Below are positions 16,454 through 24,974 of a stretch of DNA of 64,000 bases, in pieces; within the stretch, counting starts at the first letter, position 1; every line of letters begins with the position of its first letter. Below the pieces are notes generated by a model. That model saw only the letters and a program-made list of their open reading frames with translations, was not told the DNA's origin and searched no databases. Where the stretch lies: contig UCAG01000009.1 of the NCBI GenBank assembly GCA_900470285.1, forward strand, positions 1 through 64,000, in the 5' to 3' direction. The position numbers and the translations under genes are program-made. Source of the stretch: Hyphomicrobiales bacterium (GTDB lineage: Bacteria; Pseudomonadota; Alphaproteobacteria; Rhizobiales; Rhizobiaceae).

Positions 16454-18448
16454 ATGATGCACAACCCTTCTGACACGCAGCAGCCGATCAGTTTTTCATC
16501 TGCCGTTACCGGTGTGGTGCAGGATGGTGTATTGCATCTCACTCTGGCAAACCCGCCGGTGAATGCGATTTCAGCCGCCATCCGCGAAGGGTTGATGCAG
16601 GCGCTGAATTTGGCAGAGAACTCTGCCGAGATCCGCGCGCTCACTCTGTGCGGTGCAGGCAAATTCTTTGCCGCCGGTGCTGATATCAAAGAGTTTGATC
16701 TGCCCCCGAGCGAGCCGACACTGCCGCAGGTGACAGCACGGATTGAAGCATCCGTTAAGCCGGTGATTGCCGCCCTTAATGGTGCAGCCCTTGGTGGTGG
16801 TTGCGAAATTATTCTTGCCTGCCATTACCGGCTGGCTGTTGAGAAAGCCAAATTCGGCCTGCCGGAAGTGAAGCTCGGGCTTGTGCCGGGTGCGGGTGGA
16901 ACCCAACGTCTGCCACGGCTGACCGGCCTTGATGTTGCAATCGACATGATCGCATCGGGCAAAACTATTTCCGCACAGGAAGCGCTGCAGAATGGCCTGA
17001 TTGATGAAATCACAATATCTGAGAGCCTGACTTATGCGGCACAAAAGGCAGCACAGTACTATACGGGCAAAGAACCTCGCCGTACATTGGCCTTGTCTGT
17101 TCAACCTGCAAACACTGAACAGACAGTGGTAAAAATTCTTGCCAAAGCGCGCGGACGTTTAGCCCCTTCCGAGGCCGTGCGTCTGGTATCGCTGGCAGCC
17201 ACACTCCCTGCCCGAGAGGCTTTGGCTGAAGAACGCGCAACATTCCTGCGTCTTCGTGAGAGCGATGAGGCCAAGGCCTTGCGGCATGTGTTTTTTTCCG
17301 AGCGCGAAGCCGGAAAGCATGATCTGCCTGCCGGTACAGTACCACGGCCGGTTGCTACAGTCGGCATCGCCGGCACCGGCATGATGGGCTCGGGAATTGC
17401 AGTTGCTGCTCTTGCCGGGGGGTATAAAATTATCGGCTATGAGCCGACACAGGAAGCGGCAGATGCCGGTCTTGCCCGCATCACAGGGCTGCTGGACAAG
17501 CAATTTCAGTCCGGTCGCCTCAGTGAACAAGCACTGGAACAACAGCGAGCCAATTGCACAGTCAGCGCTGATATCAGCGCGCTTGCCGGTGCTGATCTGG
17601 TGATTGAAGCGGTGTTTGATGATTTTGAGGTTAAATCAGAACTGTTTCGCCGTCTGTCCGGCGTTTTGCGTGACGATGTCATTGTCGCCACCAATACCAG
17701 CTATCTCAATCCCGATGAATTAGCACTTAAGATCAGCAATCCGTCACGGGTTATCGGCATGCATTTCTTCTCACCGGCGCATATTATGCGCCTGCTGGAA
17801 GTGGTCAATTGTGCAGAAACGGCGCCCGATGTGCTGGCAACCACGCTTGAGGTTGCCAAAAAACTGAACAAGCTGGCTATTGTCTGCGGCGTTTGTGAAG
17901 GCTTTATCGGCAACCGGATTTTCTCTGCCTATCGCCGCGAGGCCGAGTTCATGCTCGAGCAAGGCGCATGGCCGCATGAGATTGACGCTGCGCTTGAGCA
18001 TTACGGCTTTCCCATGGGGCTGTTTGCGGTCTGCGATATGGCGGGACTGGAGATTGCCTGGGCAAAACGCAAGCGTCAGGCGGCAACGCGCAACCCTGAT
18101 GAGCCCTATTGCAACATTCCAGACCGTCTTTGCGAGGCAGGACGGTTCGGACAAAAGAGCGGTAAAGGCTGGTATATTTATAGTGATGGCAAGCGACAGA
18201 CCGATCCGGATGTTACCGCGATTATCGAAGCGGCAAGGCTTGAGAAAAACATTACGCCGCGCCCCTTCACACCGGATGAAATCATCCGTCAGCTTTTAAA
18301 GGTCATGGCTGATGAAGGTGAACAACTGTTGCATGAGGGTATTGCAGCGCGCGGCAGCGATATCGATCTGGTGCTGATTAACGGCTATGGCTTTCCCGCG
18401 CATAAAGGCGGGCCGATGTTTGCTGCACAAAACCATAAGGAACACTAA
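16454..18448 (+). CDS. Bifunctional enoyl-CoA hydratase/3-hydroxyacyl-CoA dehydrogenase
   Basis: A 664-residue fused beta-oxidation enzyme. The N-terminal crotonase domain (to about 190) keeps both catalytic glutamates (G-G-G-C-E and L-P-E-V). The following 3-hydroxyacyl-CoA dehydrogenase has the NAD loop G-I-A-G-T-G-M-M-G-S-G near 305, N-T-S-Y, and the G-M-H-F-F-S-P-A-H catalytic segment. The length matches the single-chain FadJ/PaaC-like class and is shorter than FadB. It begins 42 bases after the RidA-like gene, and its stop is directly followed by the thiolase gene. It would hydrate and oxidise the acyclic CoA intermediates made by the preceding enzymes. Confidence 0.92.
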   Translation: MMHNPSDTQQPISFSSAVTGVVQDGVLHLTLANPPVNAISAAIREGLMQALNLAENSAEIRALTLCGAGKFFAAGADIKEFDLPPSEPTLPQVTARIEASVKPVIAALNGAALGGGCEIILACHYRLAVEKAKFGLPEVKLGLVPGAGGTQRLPRLTGLDVAIDMIASGKTISAQEALQNGLIDEITISESLTYAAQKAAQYYTGKEPRRTLALSVQPANTEQTVVKILAKARGRLAPSEAVRLVSLAATLPAREALAEERATFLRLRESDEAKALRHVFFSEREAGKHDLPAGTVPRPVATVGIAGTGMMGSGIAVAALAGGYKIIGYEPTQEAADAGLARITGLLDKQFQSGRLSEQALEQQRANCTVSADISALAGADLVIEAVFDDFEVKSELFRRLSGVLRDDVIVATNTSYLNPDELALKISNPSRVIGMHFFSPAHIMRLLEVVNCAETAPDVLATTLEVAKKLNKLAIVCGVCEGFIGNRIFSAYRREAEFMLEQGAWPHEIDAALEHYGFPMGLFAVCDMAGLEIAWAKRKRQAATRNPDEPYCNIPDRLCEAGRFGQKSGKGWYIYSDGKRQTDPDVTAIIEAARLEKNITPRPFTPDEIIRQLLKVMADEGEQLLHEGIAARGSDIDLVLINGYGFPAHKGGPMFAAQNHKEH

Positions 18449-18449
18449 T

Positions 18450-19652
18450 ATGAGCGAAGCCTATATTATCGGCGGTGTGCGCACGCCAATCGGCCGTTAT
18501 GGCGGCGCACTCTCAGCAGTGCGGCCTGATGATATGGCAGCGCATACTATCCGTGAGGCGCTCGCGTGTTTTCCGTCTTTGAGCGCAGAGATAATTGATG
18601 AAGTAGTGTTCGGCTGCGCCAATCAAGCCGGTGAAGACAACCGCAATGTCGCGCGGATGGCGGTCCTGCTGTCCGGTCTTGGTGAGACAGTGCCTGCAAC
18701 AACGCTTAACCGTCTTTGCGGCTCCGGCCTTGATGCGGTGGGCTATGCAGCGCGCGCCGTTAAACTCGGCGAAGCCGATATTATCATCGCCGGTGGCGTT
18801 GAGAGCATGTCGCGTGCACCATTTGTGATGCCCAAGGCCGATGCAGCGTTTCAACGGCAGAATGCGGTCTATGACACGACTATCGGCTGGCGTTTTATCA
18901 ATCCGCAGCTCGACAAAAATTACGGCAGTGAATCCATGCCGGAAACCGCAGAAAATCTCAGTGCTGATTATAATATCAGCCGCGCAGATCAGGATGCATT
19001 TGCATTGCGCAGCCAGCAACGTGCGGCAGCAGCCATGCAAAGCGGGCGTCTGGCACAGGAAATTGCACCTTACACAATTGCAGGGCGCAAAGGCACCAGC
19101 ACGATTGTTGCTCAGGATGAGCAGCCGCGTGAAACTTCTTTGGAAAAACTGGCTAGCCTTGATACGCCGTTTCGCCGTGGCGGCACGATCACCGCAGGCA
19201 ATGCCTCAAGCGTAAATGACGGTGCGGCAGCGGTTGTTATCGCCTCCAAACAGGCGGTTGAGCGCTACGGCCTGACACCGCTGGCACGGATCAGCGGCAT
19301 GGCAACGGCAGGTGTTGCACCGCGCATTATGGGCATCGGCCCTGTGCCTGCCACACAAAAACTGCTGCATCGCCACAGACTTACCATGGCCGATATCGGT
19401 CTGGTTGAGCTGAATGAGGCTTTTGCCGCGCAGGCTCTGGCCTGCATGCGCCAGCTCGGGCTGGATGATGATGCAGCGCATGTCAATCCGAATGGCGGTG
19501 CAATTGCGCTTGGCCATCCGCTGGGCATGTCCGGTGCAAGGCTGGCTTTAACTTCTGCCATTGAGTTGCAGACACGAGGTATAAATCACGCTCTGGCGAC
19601 CATGTGTGTGGGTGTCGGTCAGGGCATATCCATGCTACTCAGCCAGCCCTGA
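18450..19652 (+). CDS. Acetyl-CoA C-acyltransferase, 3-oxoadipyl-CoA thiolase-like
   Basis: A 400-residue thiolase. The acyl-accepting Cys90 is in [11 protein letters not shown], and the catalytic H and C appear in [11 protein letters not shown] and T-M-C-V-G-V-G. The start at ATG 18450, with AAGGAACAC before it, sits one base after the previous stop; the frame extends upstream only inside the previous gene. It resembles PcaF/PaaJ-type 3-oxoadipyl-CoA thiolases, which release acetyl-CoA and succinyl-CoA. This is a sensible end point for a ring-opened C6 dicarboxyl-CoA and probably the final step of the locus. Confidence 0.92.
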   Translation: MSEAYIIGGVRTPIGRYGGALSAVRPDDMAAHTIREALACFPSLSAEIIDEVVFGCANQAGEDNRNVARMAVLLSGLGETVPATTLNRLCGSGLDAVGYAARAVKLGEADIIIAGGVESMSRAPFVMPKADAAFQRQNAVYDTTIGWRFINPQLDKNYGSESMPETAENLSADYNISRADQDAFALRSQQRAAAAMQSGRLAQEIAPYTIAGRKGTSTIVAQDEQPRETSLEKLASLDTPFRRGGTITAGNASSVNDGAAAVVIASKQAVERYGLTPLARISGMATAGVAPRIMGIGPVPATQKLLHRHRLTMADIGLVELNEAFAAQALACMRQLGLDDDAAHVNPNGGAIALGHPLGMSGARLALTSAIELQTRGINHALATMCVGVGQGISMLLSQP

Positions 19653-19855
19653 AGACTTAATTACAACCTGACCGGTTATTTCCGGCATCTGAAAATATTC
19701 CGAAGCCTGTGTGTGGAAAAATCTGCTGAAATTTTAAAGCAGCACTTTTTTGTCACACTCAGGACTTTGTGAAACAAATTTTACATTTTTGCACTTGGCA
19801 AAACCGATTGCTCATTTATTGTGCCAATATCTGAAACACTGGCAAGAGGTATGAG

Positions 19856-19915
19856 ATGCGTGTCTATCCATTTCCGTCGGTGCCCGGTGTTCACGCGGGC
19901 GCTCCCAGACTTTAA
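19856..19915 (+). CDS. Putative 19-codon leader peptide upstream of the ABC exporter
   Basis: A short ORF starts at ATG 19856 with AAGAGG six bases upstream and encodes MRVYPFPSVPGVHAGAPRL, which is proline-rich (Pro5, 7, 10 and 17). Its TAA (19913-19915) falls in the apical loop of a strong hairpin. A translated ORF ending inside an RNA hairpin ahead of a transporter gene is the layout of ribosome-mediated attenuators such as the bmrB leader of Bacillus bmrCD. Expression is not proven. The alternative is a chance ORF. Confidence 0.5.
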   Translation: MRVYPFPSVPGVHAGAPRL

Positions 19916-20019
19916 GTCTTTGGCCCCCGCTACAGGCCAAGGCCTGTCCGCCGTCCCTGAAAGGGCGCTTTCCTAAAATTTTCCGCTTTGCCGCAACACT
20001 CAGCTGTTGTTTGTTTTGT
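19895..20019 (+). promoter_or_regulatory. Hairpin array in the leader of the ABC exporter gene (putative attenuator)
   Basis: Four stem-loops follow one another. Hairpin 1 spans 19895-19930, with GCGGG paired to CCCGC and an inner AGACTT/AAGTCT stem around the leader stop codon. Hairpin 2 is a perfect 7-bp stem, ACAGGCC-AA-GGCCTGT (19932-19947). Hairpin 3 is CCCT-GAA-AGGG (19955-19965). The last is CAACA-CTCAGC-TGTTG (19994-20009), followed by T-rich DNA resembling a weak terminator. The whole 19653-20112 gap is otherwise without a gene. Together with the leader ORF this suggests transcriptional or translational attenuation; alternative pairings were not modelled. Confidence 0.5.
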
Positions 20020-20112
20020 CTTCGTTTTCACAAATTGTCCGACGCAAAGCCGCTTCGCACATTTGCTGAAAATGCTTTTAAAGGACCAGAATCCGACTCT
20101 GCGCGGTCTGGT

Positions 20113-21930
20113 ATGTTTCATATGACCCGGTTTCGCATTAATTTCCGTGGGCCTGCCTTCCGCAATGTCCTCGGCTACACTTTCAGCCACTGGCGAAGTC
20201 AGCCTCTGCGGCTGACACTGATGATAATCGGTATGCTGCTTGCAACAGCCGCAGATGTTCTGACGCCGCTCTATTCCGGACGGCTGGTTGACGCGCTTTC
20301 TCTGAGTGGTGACAGCGCGTGGTCTGCCGCCGTTGAGGCACTTATCGTTCTGCTGGCGCTTGGCGCACTGGCACTGATTACACGTCAGCTGACCTTTTAT
20401 GTCATCACCGATTTCACGCTAAAAATCATGAGTGACATGGCGGCCAGTTCGTTCCGTAAATTGCAGCGCTTCTCCACCGACTGGCATGCCAATGCCTTTG
20501 CCGGGTCGACTGTGCGCAAAGTTTCGCGTGCAATGTGGGCAATGGATCTGCTGAACGATACGCTGATTATTGCATTGCTGCCATCGCTGCTGATGCTGGT
20601 CGGTTCGGTCGCACTACTGGCCTGGTACTGGCCGCTCATGGGCGTGCTGGTTGCAATCGGCTCTGTGCTGTTCATTGTCTGCACGATTGTGATTTCGCTC
20701 GGTTTTGTCGCGCCTGCGGCAACATTGGCCAATAGCTGGGACACACGCATGGGCGGCGCGCTGGCCGATGCCATTTCGTGCAATGCTGTTGTGAAAGCCT
20801 TTGGTGCTGAAAAGCGTGAGGATGCACGACTTGCAAAAGTTGTCACCAAATGGCGCAGCCGTACACGCCGCACATGGCTGATCGGAACTCTGAACGGTTT
20901 CATTCAGGGTGCCAATCTGCTGATTATGCGCGGTGTTGTCATTGCTTTTGCGCTTTACTTGTGGAGCCAGGGCAAAGCAACGGCCGGTGATATCACCTTT
21001 GTTCTGACAGCATTCTTCATGCTGCAGGGTTATTTGCGTGATGTCGGCATGCATATCCGCAATCTGCAACGCTCGGTGAATGATATGGAAGAGCTGGTGC
21101 AGATTGAGGCAGAGCCTTATGGCATTGCCGACATGCCGAATGCACCAGCCATTCAGATCAGCAATGGTGAAATCCGCTTTGACAAGGTGACTTTTCATTA
21201 CGGCAATCATGAAGCGGCACTCTACCGCGATTTCTCGGTGAAGATTGAAGCCGGTGAACGGGTTGGTCTGGTCGGACATTCCGGTTCGGGTAAGACGACT
21301 TTCGTCAAGCTGATCCAGCGTCTCTATGATGTCAGCGGCGGTGCGATTAAGATTGACGGGCAGAATATTGCTCATGTCACGCAGGCATCGCTGCGTTCGC
21401 AGATCGCCATTGTGCAGCAGGAACCGATCCTGTTTCACCGGACACTGGCCGAGAATATCGCCTATGCCCGCCCCGGTGCGACACAGGCGGAAGTTGAGGA
21501 AGCAGCACGTCTTGCCAGCGCCCATGACTTCATCAGCCGTCTGCCAAAAGGCTATGCGACCCTTGTTGGTGAGCGTGGTGTGAAACTCTCCGGCGGTGAG
21601 CGTCAACGTGTGGCGATTGCCCGTGCGTTTCTGGCCAATGCACCGATCCTTATTCTGGATGAGGCAACTTCCAGCCTCGACTCAGAATCGGAAGTGCTGA
21701 TCCAACAGGCAATGGAACGGTTGATGATCGGCCGTACAACACTGGTCATTGCACACCGGCTTTCAACGGTGCGTGCACTGGACAGATTGCTGGTCTTTGA
21801 CAAGGGCAAGGTTCTTGAGGAAGGCGATCATGATGCGCTTATCCGCAAACCGGGCGGCATTTACCGCCGGTTGTTTGAACGGCAGGCACTGGAACTGACC
21901 AAAGGGCTGGAAGATGTCCTTCCTGAATAA
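20113..21930 (+). CDS. ABC exporter, fused permease-ATPase (ExsA/MsbA-like half transporter)
   Basis: A half-size ABC exporter of about 605 residues from the ATG at 20113. No ribosome site is obvious, and ATG 20122 or a more upstream non-ATG start are possible. The N-terminal transmembrane region (about six helices, to residue 330) is followed by the ATPase: Walker A G-H-S-G-S-G-K-T-T, signature L-S-G-G-E-R-Q-R, Walker B I-L-I-L-D-E-A, and H-loop A-H-R-L-S-T. Homodimeric export of a lipid, polysaccharide precursor or drug is the family role. It resembles the ABC protein called ExsA in Sinorhizobium and Brucella, but that identity is tentative. It stands alone between the anthranilate locus and the iclR gene, with a possible attenuator upstream. 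Confidence 0.88.
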   Translation: MFHMTRFRINFRGPAFRNVLGYTFSHWRSQPLRLTLMIIGMLLATAADVLTPLYSGRLVDALSLSGDSAWSAAVEALIVLLALGALALITRQLTFYVITDFTLKIMSDMAASSFRKLQRFSTDWHANAFAGSTVRKVSRAMWAMDLLNDTLIIALLPSLLMLVGSVALLAWYWPLMGVLVAIGSVLFIVCTIVISLGFVAPAATLANSWDTRMGGALADAISCNAVVKAFGAEKREDARLAKVVTKWRSRTRRTWLIGTLNGFIQGANLLIMRGVVIAFALYLWSQGKATAGDITFVLTAFFMLQGYLRDVGMHIRNLQRSVNDMEELVQIEAEPYGIADMPNAPAIQISNGEIRFDKVTFHYGNHEAALYRDFSVKIEAGERVGLVGHSGSGKTTFVKLIQRLYDVSGGAIKIDGQNIAHVTQASLRSQIAIVQQEPILFHRTLAENIAYARPGATQAEVEEAARLASAHDFISRLPKGYATLVGERGVKLSGGERQRVAIARAFLANAPILILDEATSSLDSESEVLIQQAMERLMIGRTTLVIAHRLSTVRALDRLLVFDKGKVLEEGDHDALIRKPGGIYRRLFERQALELTKGLEDVLPE

Positions 21931-21935
21931 GAAAG

Positions 21936-21957
21936 CGGGGCCTGACGGCCCCGTTTT
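21936..21957 (+). terminator. Intrinsic terminator after the ABC exporter
   Basis: CGGGGCC-TGAC-GGCCCCG (21936-21953) is a perfect 7-bp stem followed by TTTT. It lies just after the exporter stop and before the convergent iclR gene. Confidence 0.85.
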
Positions 21958-21998
21958 CATATGCATCATATAGCTATGCAGCTCAAATATGCGGCAGA

Positions 21999-22778
21999 CT
22001 ATTCTTCTGCCCGCGGATCAAAAAATGTTCGCGCTGTATCGACCAGCAATGGCGCGATTTCTTTGCGGACACGATCAACCGACCAGTCAGCCATCGAAAC
22101 AGAACAGTGAATTGCTGCGCGCGCTTTACCGCTGGACGACTTTATCGGTGCGGCGATACCAATTTCATTGAGCAGGATTTCCTCAACAGAAACAGCAAAA
22201 CCATCCTGTCGCGCCTGTTCAACAAGGTCTGAAATTTCCCCGCGGGTAACTGTTGTGCGCGGGGTATATTCCGTCACCGGCCAGTTTTTTACAGCGCCTT
22301 GACGTGCAGCCGCATCCCATGTGGAGAGAATGGCACGGCCACCCGATGTATTCAGCGCCGGATGGGTACGCCCGACCAATGTACCTTCAAAATTGGTACG
22401 TTGCACCGGAAGGCGCACCGAGTAAATAATTGATGTGTCACATATTTCTGCCAGATTGAATGATTGCCCGATTTGCTGCTGCAAAGCGAAAAGACGCGGC
22501 ATAACCTGCGACGTCAGCGGCTCTGCAATGTAATGGGCATAGGCCATATGCAGCCATTGATTTGATAGTCTGTAGCGGCGGCTATGATTATCACGGTTCA
22601 GCATGCCTTCCGCATAAAGCGTGGCGAGTATGCGCTGTACGCTGCTTTTCTCAATGCCCGTTATGCGCACAAGGTCAGAAATACCCAAAACAGCATTTCC
22701 CTCCCCGAAGGCTTTCAACAGGGTCATCGCTTTTATTAGCGAGCTGATAATTAAAGGATTTCTTTCGCTTTCACTCAA
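21999..22778 (-). CDS. IclR family transcriptional regulator
   Basis: A regulator of about 259 residues. The N-terminal winged helix (S-L-I-K-A-M-T-L-L-K-A-F, then I-S-D-L-V-R-I-T-G-I-E-K-S-S-V-Q-R-I-L-A) is followed by the IclR effector domain (I-G-Q-S-F-N-L-A-E, S-G-G-R-A-I-L-S, V-S-V-E-E-I-L, G-I-A-A-P-I). The frame runs upstream to 23000, but that extension is uncharacteristic. I favour TTG 22778, which has GGAG 8 bases upstream and gives a normal length; ATG 22844 lacks a ribosome site. It is divergent from the peptide-transporter cluster and probably controls it. Effector unknown. Confidence 0.85.
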   Translation of the reverse strand: MSESERNPLIISSLIKAMTLLKAFGEGNAVLGISDLVRITGIEKSSVQRILATLYAEGMLNRDNHSRRYRLSNQWLHMAYAHYIAEPLTSQVMPRLFALQQQIGQSFNLAEICDTSIIYSVRLPVQRTNFEGTLVGRTHPALNTSGGRAILSTWDAAARQGAVKNWPVTEYTPRTTVTRGEISDLVEQARQDGFAVSVEEILLNEIGIAAPIKSSSGKARAAIHCSVSMADWSVDRVRKEIAPLLVDTARTFFDPRAEE

Positions 22779-22854
22779 TGGGGCACACTCCAGTCGTAAA
22801 AAACTCTTGACGCAGAAGGGAAAACTATGGTTCGATATTAACATGCGATCACAA

Positions 22855-22866
22855 GTATTGCAATAC
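22855..22866. promoter_or_regulatory. Candidate IclR operator in the iclR/transporter intergenic region
   Basis: GTATTGCAATAC is a perfect 12-base palindrome followed by AATACAA, so the half-site repeats. It lies upstream of iclR and of the divergent transporter. IclR-type proteins bind short dyads of this kind next to their own genes. The remaining part of the gap (22779-23149) shows no further gene or clear structure. Confidence 0.4.
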
Positions 22867-23149
22867 AATACAAAAGGGGAATGCCAATGAAAAATCAAAA
22901 GATCTTTGCCGTGGTTTTCAGCACGCCAAATAAGCCGGTAGCCGATATTTTTTAATTCAGCTTTGGCAGTAAATGGCTGAAGAATATTTCCGGTTTGCAC
23001 GGTATCGCGTCTGCATCATTCCGCTTTGATGACGCATAAGCCGGCAATCCGTTAACAGGTGAAATCCGGCAGTACCCAGCTGATGCGTTCTGCACTGTCA
23101 CCTCCGGCCACCCCCCTCATATCCTAAAACGATTTTGACGGAGCAAAAC

Positions 23150-24067
23150 TTGCTTGGTTTCATCCTCAAGCGGCTCGGCCTTGCCTTACTGGTTGCGCTG
23201 ACCGTGTCTTTTATCAGTTTCTGTCTGCTTTACCTGAGCGGTGACCCTGCGACGGCTATCGCCGGAGAAGGCGCGAGTGCGCAAGACATTCAGACAATCC
23301 GCGAATTTTACGGCTTTGACCGCCCGATGCTGCTGCAATATGCGGACTGGTTGTGGAATGCCGCACATTTCAATTTCGGCCAGAGCTATTATTTCAAACT
23401 TCCGGTTGCAGATCTCATTTCCAGCCGGCTTGGCGTGACAATGCGCCTTGGTCTGACCGCCATTGTGTTTGCGCTGCTGGTTGCTGTACCGCTTGGTGTG
23501 CTTGCTGCCAAACGCCCGAACTCACTGACCGACAAGCTGGCGCTGTTTATTTCTGTCGCCGGACAGGCAATGCCAAGTTTCTGGTTTGCCCTTGTGCTGA
23601 TCTCGGTTTTCTCCATTGATCTCGGCTGGCTGCCTGCATCCGGTGCCAAGACATGGCAGCATTTCATTCTGCCAACCATTGTGCTCGGCTACTACGCCAT
23701 GCCTGCAATTATGCGCCTCACCCGCGCCGGTATGCTGGAAGTTTTATCGTCGGACTATATCCGCACCGCCCGTGCCAAAGGGTCATCGGAGTGGCGGGTG
23801 CTGTTCACTCACGCTTTGCGCAATGCGATTATCCCTGTCGTATCGCTGTCTGCCGTGCAGATGGGCTTCATGCTCGGCGGTTCAATTGTGGTTGAATCTG
23901 TCTTCGCACTGCCGGGTGCCGGACTGCTCGCATGGGAGTCGATCACCCGTAATGATCTGCCGACCGTTCAGGCGCTGATCCTACTTTTCTCCATGTTTTA
24001 TATCGTCTTCACACTGCTCGCCGACATTATGAATGCCTGGCTTGATCCACGCATGAGGACCTCATGA
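23150..24067 (+). CDS. Peptide/nickel-type ABC transporter permease (DppB-like)
   Basis: Membrane subunit (305 residues) of a dipeptide/oligopeptide-class importer: an F-I-L-K-R-L-G N-terminus, about six helices and the cytoplasmic loop D-Y-I-R-T-A-R-A-K-G-S-S-E-W-R-V characteristic of DppB. TTG 23150 is the chosen start because GGAG lies six bases before it; another TTG at 23135 lacks a ribosome site. First gene of an eight-gene rightward cluster (three more transporter genes, transferase, peptidase, binding protein, racemase-like enzyme). Its stop overlaps the next start by four bases. Confidence 0.9.
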   Translation: MLGFILKRLGLALLVALTVSFISFCLLYLSGDPATAIAGEGASAQDIQTIREFYGFDRPMLLQYADWLWNAAHFNFGQSYYFKLPVADLISSRLGVTMRLGLTAIVFALLVAVPLGVLAAKRPNSLTDKLALFISVAGQAMPSFWFALVLISVFSIDLGWLPASGAKTWQHFILPTIVLGYYAMPAIMRLTRAGMLEVLSSDYIRTARAKGSSEWRVLFTHALRNAIIPVVSLSAVQMGFMLGGSIVVESVFALPGAGLLAWESITRNDLPTVQALILLFSMFYIVFTLLADIMNAWLDPRMRTS

Positions 24068-24963
24068 CCACTTTTTCTTCTATACCGACCGCAGAACAAA
24101 TTCTGGAACCGTCTCCGTCTGCCATTCTGCGCCGCCGTATTTTCGGTCATAGCGGTTTCATGATCGGCACGATCATCGTGGCTGTAATTGCACTTGTTGC
24201 AATCTTTGCTCCGATGCTTCTCAAATATGATCCCTATACGCAGGATCTGTTGAACCGTATGGTGCCGCCGGAATTCTTAGGCGGTAAATCCGATCACGTT
24301 CTGGGAACCGACCAGCTTGGTCGCGATTATCTCGCCCGTCTGCTGCATGGTGCACGCGTCTCATTATTTATCGGCCTGTCGGCAGCTCTGATCTCCGGCA
24401 TTATCGGCACGGCTATGGGCGTTGCAGCCGGTTATTTTGGCGGTCGTGTAGATGCGGCTGTAACATTCCTGATCAATGTGCGTCTCGCAATGCCGGTTGT
24501 TCTGGTCGCACTGGCCGTTGTCGCCTTGTTTGGCGGCTCACTGACTGTTGTTGCCACCGTTCTCGGCCTGTTATTGTGGGATCGCTATGCGGTAGTCATG
24601 CGCGCTTCAACCCTCCAGATCGCGCGACGGGAATATGTCGCTGCATCCTATGCCATCGGCACATCCACGCCGCGCATTCTGATCTCCGAAATCCTGCCTA
24701 ATCTGATGAACAATCTGATTGTCGTTGCCACGCTGGAAATGGCACATGCCATTTTGCTGGAAGCCGCCTTGTCCTTCTTAGGTCTTGGTGTGCAGCCGCC
24801 AACAGCCAGCTGGGGGCTGATGATCTCCGAGGGCAAAGACATGATGCTGTTCGAACCATGGCTTGTGATGATCCCCGGTGTTGCGCTGTTTGTGCTGGTG
24901 CTGGCGATCAATCTCATGGGCGACGGCCTGCGCGATATCACCGCGCCGGGCGGACGGAACTGA
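24064..24963 (+). CDS. Peptide-type ABC transporter permease (DppC-like)
   Basis: Second permease, 299 residues, with the cytosolic N-terminal extension usual for DppC, then L-G-T-D-Q-L-G-R-D-Y-L-A-R-L-L-H-G-A-R-V-S and the coupling loop Y-V-A-A-S-Y-A-I-G-T-S-T-P-R. The carboxy end G-D-G-L-R-D-I-T-A-P is typical. ATGA overlap with the upstream permease indicates coupled translation. Confidence 0.92.
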   Translation: MTTFSSIPTAEQILEPSPSAILRRRIFGHSGFMIGTIIVAVIALVAIFAPMLLKYDPYTQDLLNRMVPPEFLGGKSDHVLGTDQLGRDYLARLLHGARVSLFIGLSAALISGIIGTAMGVAAGYFGGRVDAAVTFLINVRLAMPVVLVALAVVALFGGSLTVVATVLGLLLWDRYAVVMRASTLQIARREYVAASYAIGTSTPRILISEILPNLMNNLIVVATLEMAHAILLEAALSFLGLGVQPPTASWGLMISEGKDMMLFEPWLVMIPGVALFVLVLAINLMGDGLRDITAPGGRN

Positions 24964-24974
24964 GGGAAAAACCA

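Noticed and set aside
19785-19805. Possible sigma-54 promoter (TTGG...TTGCT) before the exporter leader
   Set aside because: The GG-to-GC spacing is 11 bases instead of the strict 10, and the -24 element lacks its conserved CAC.
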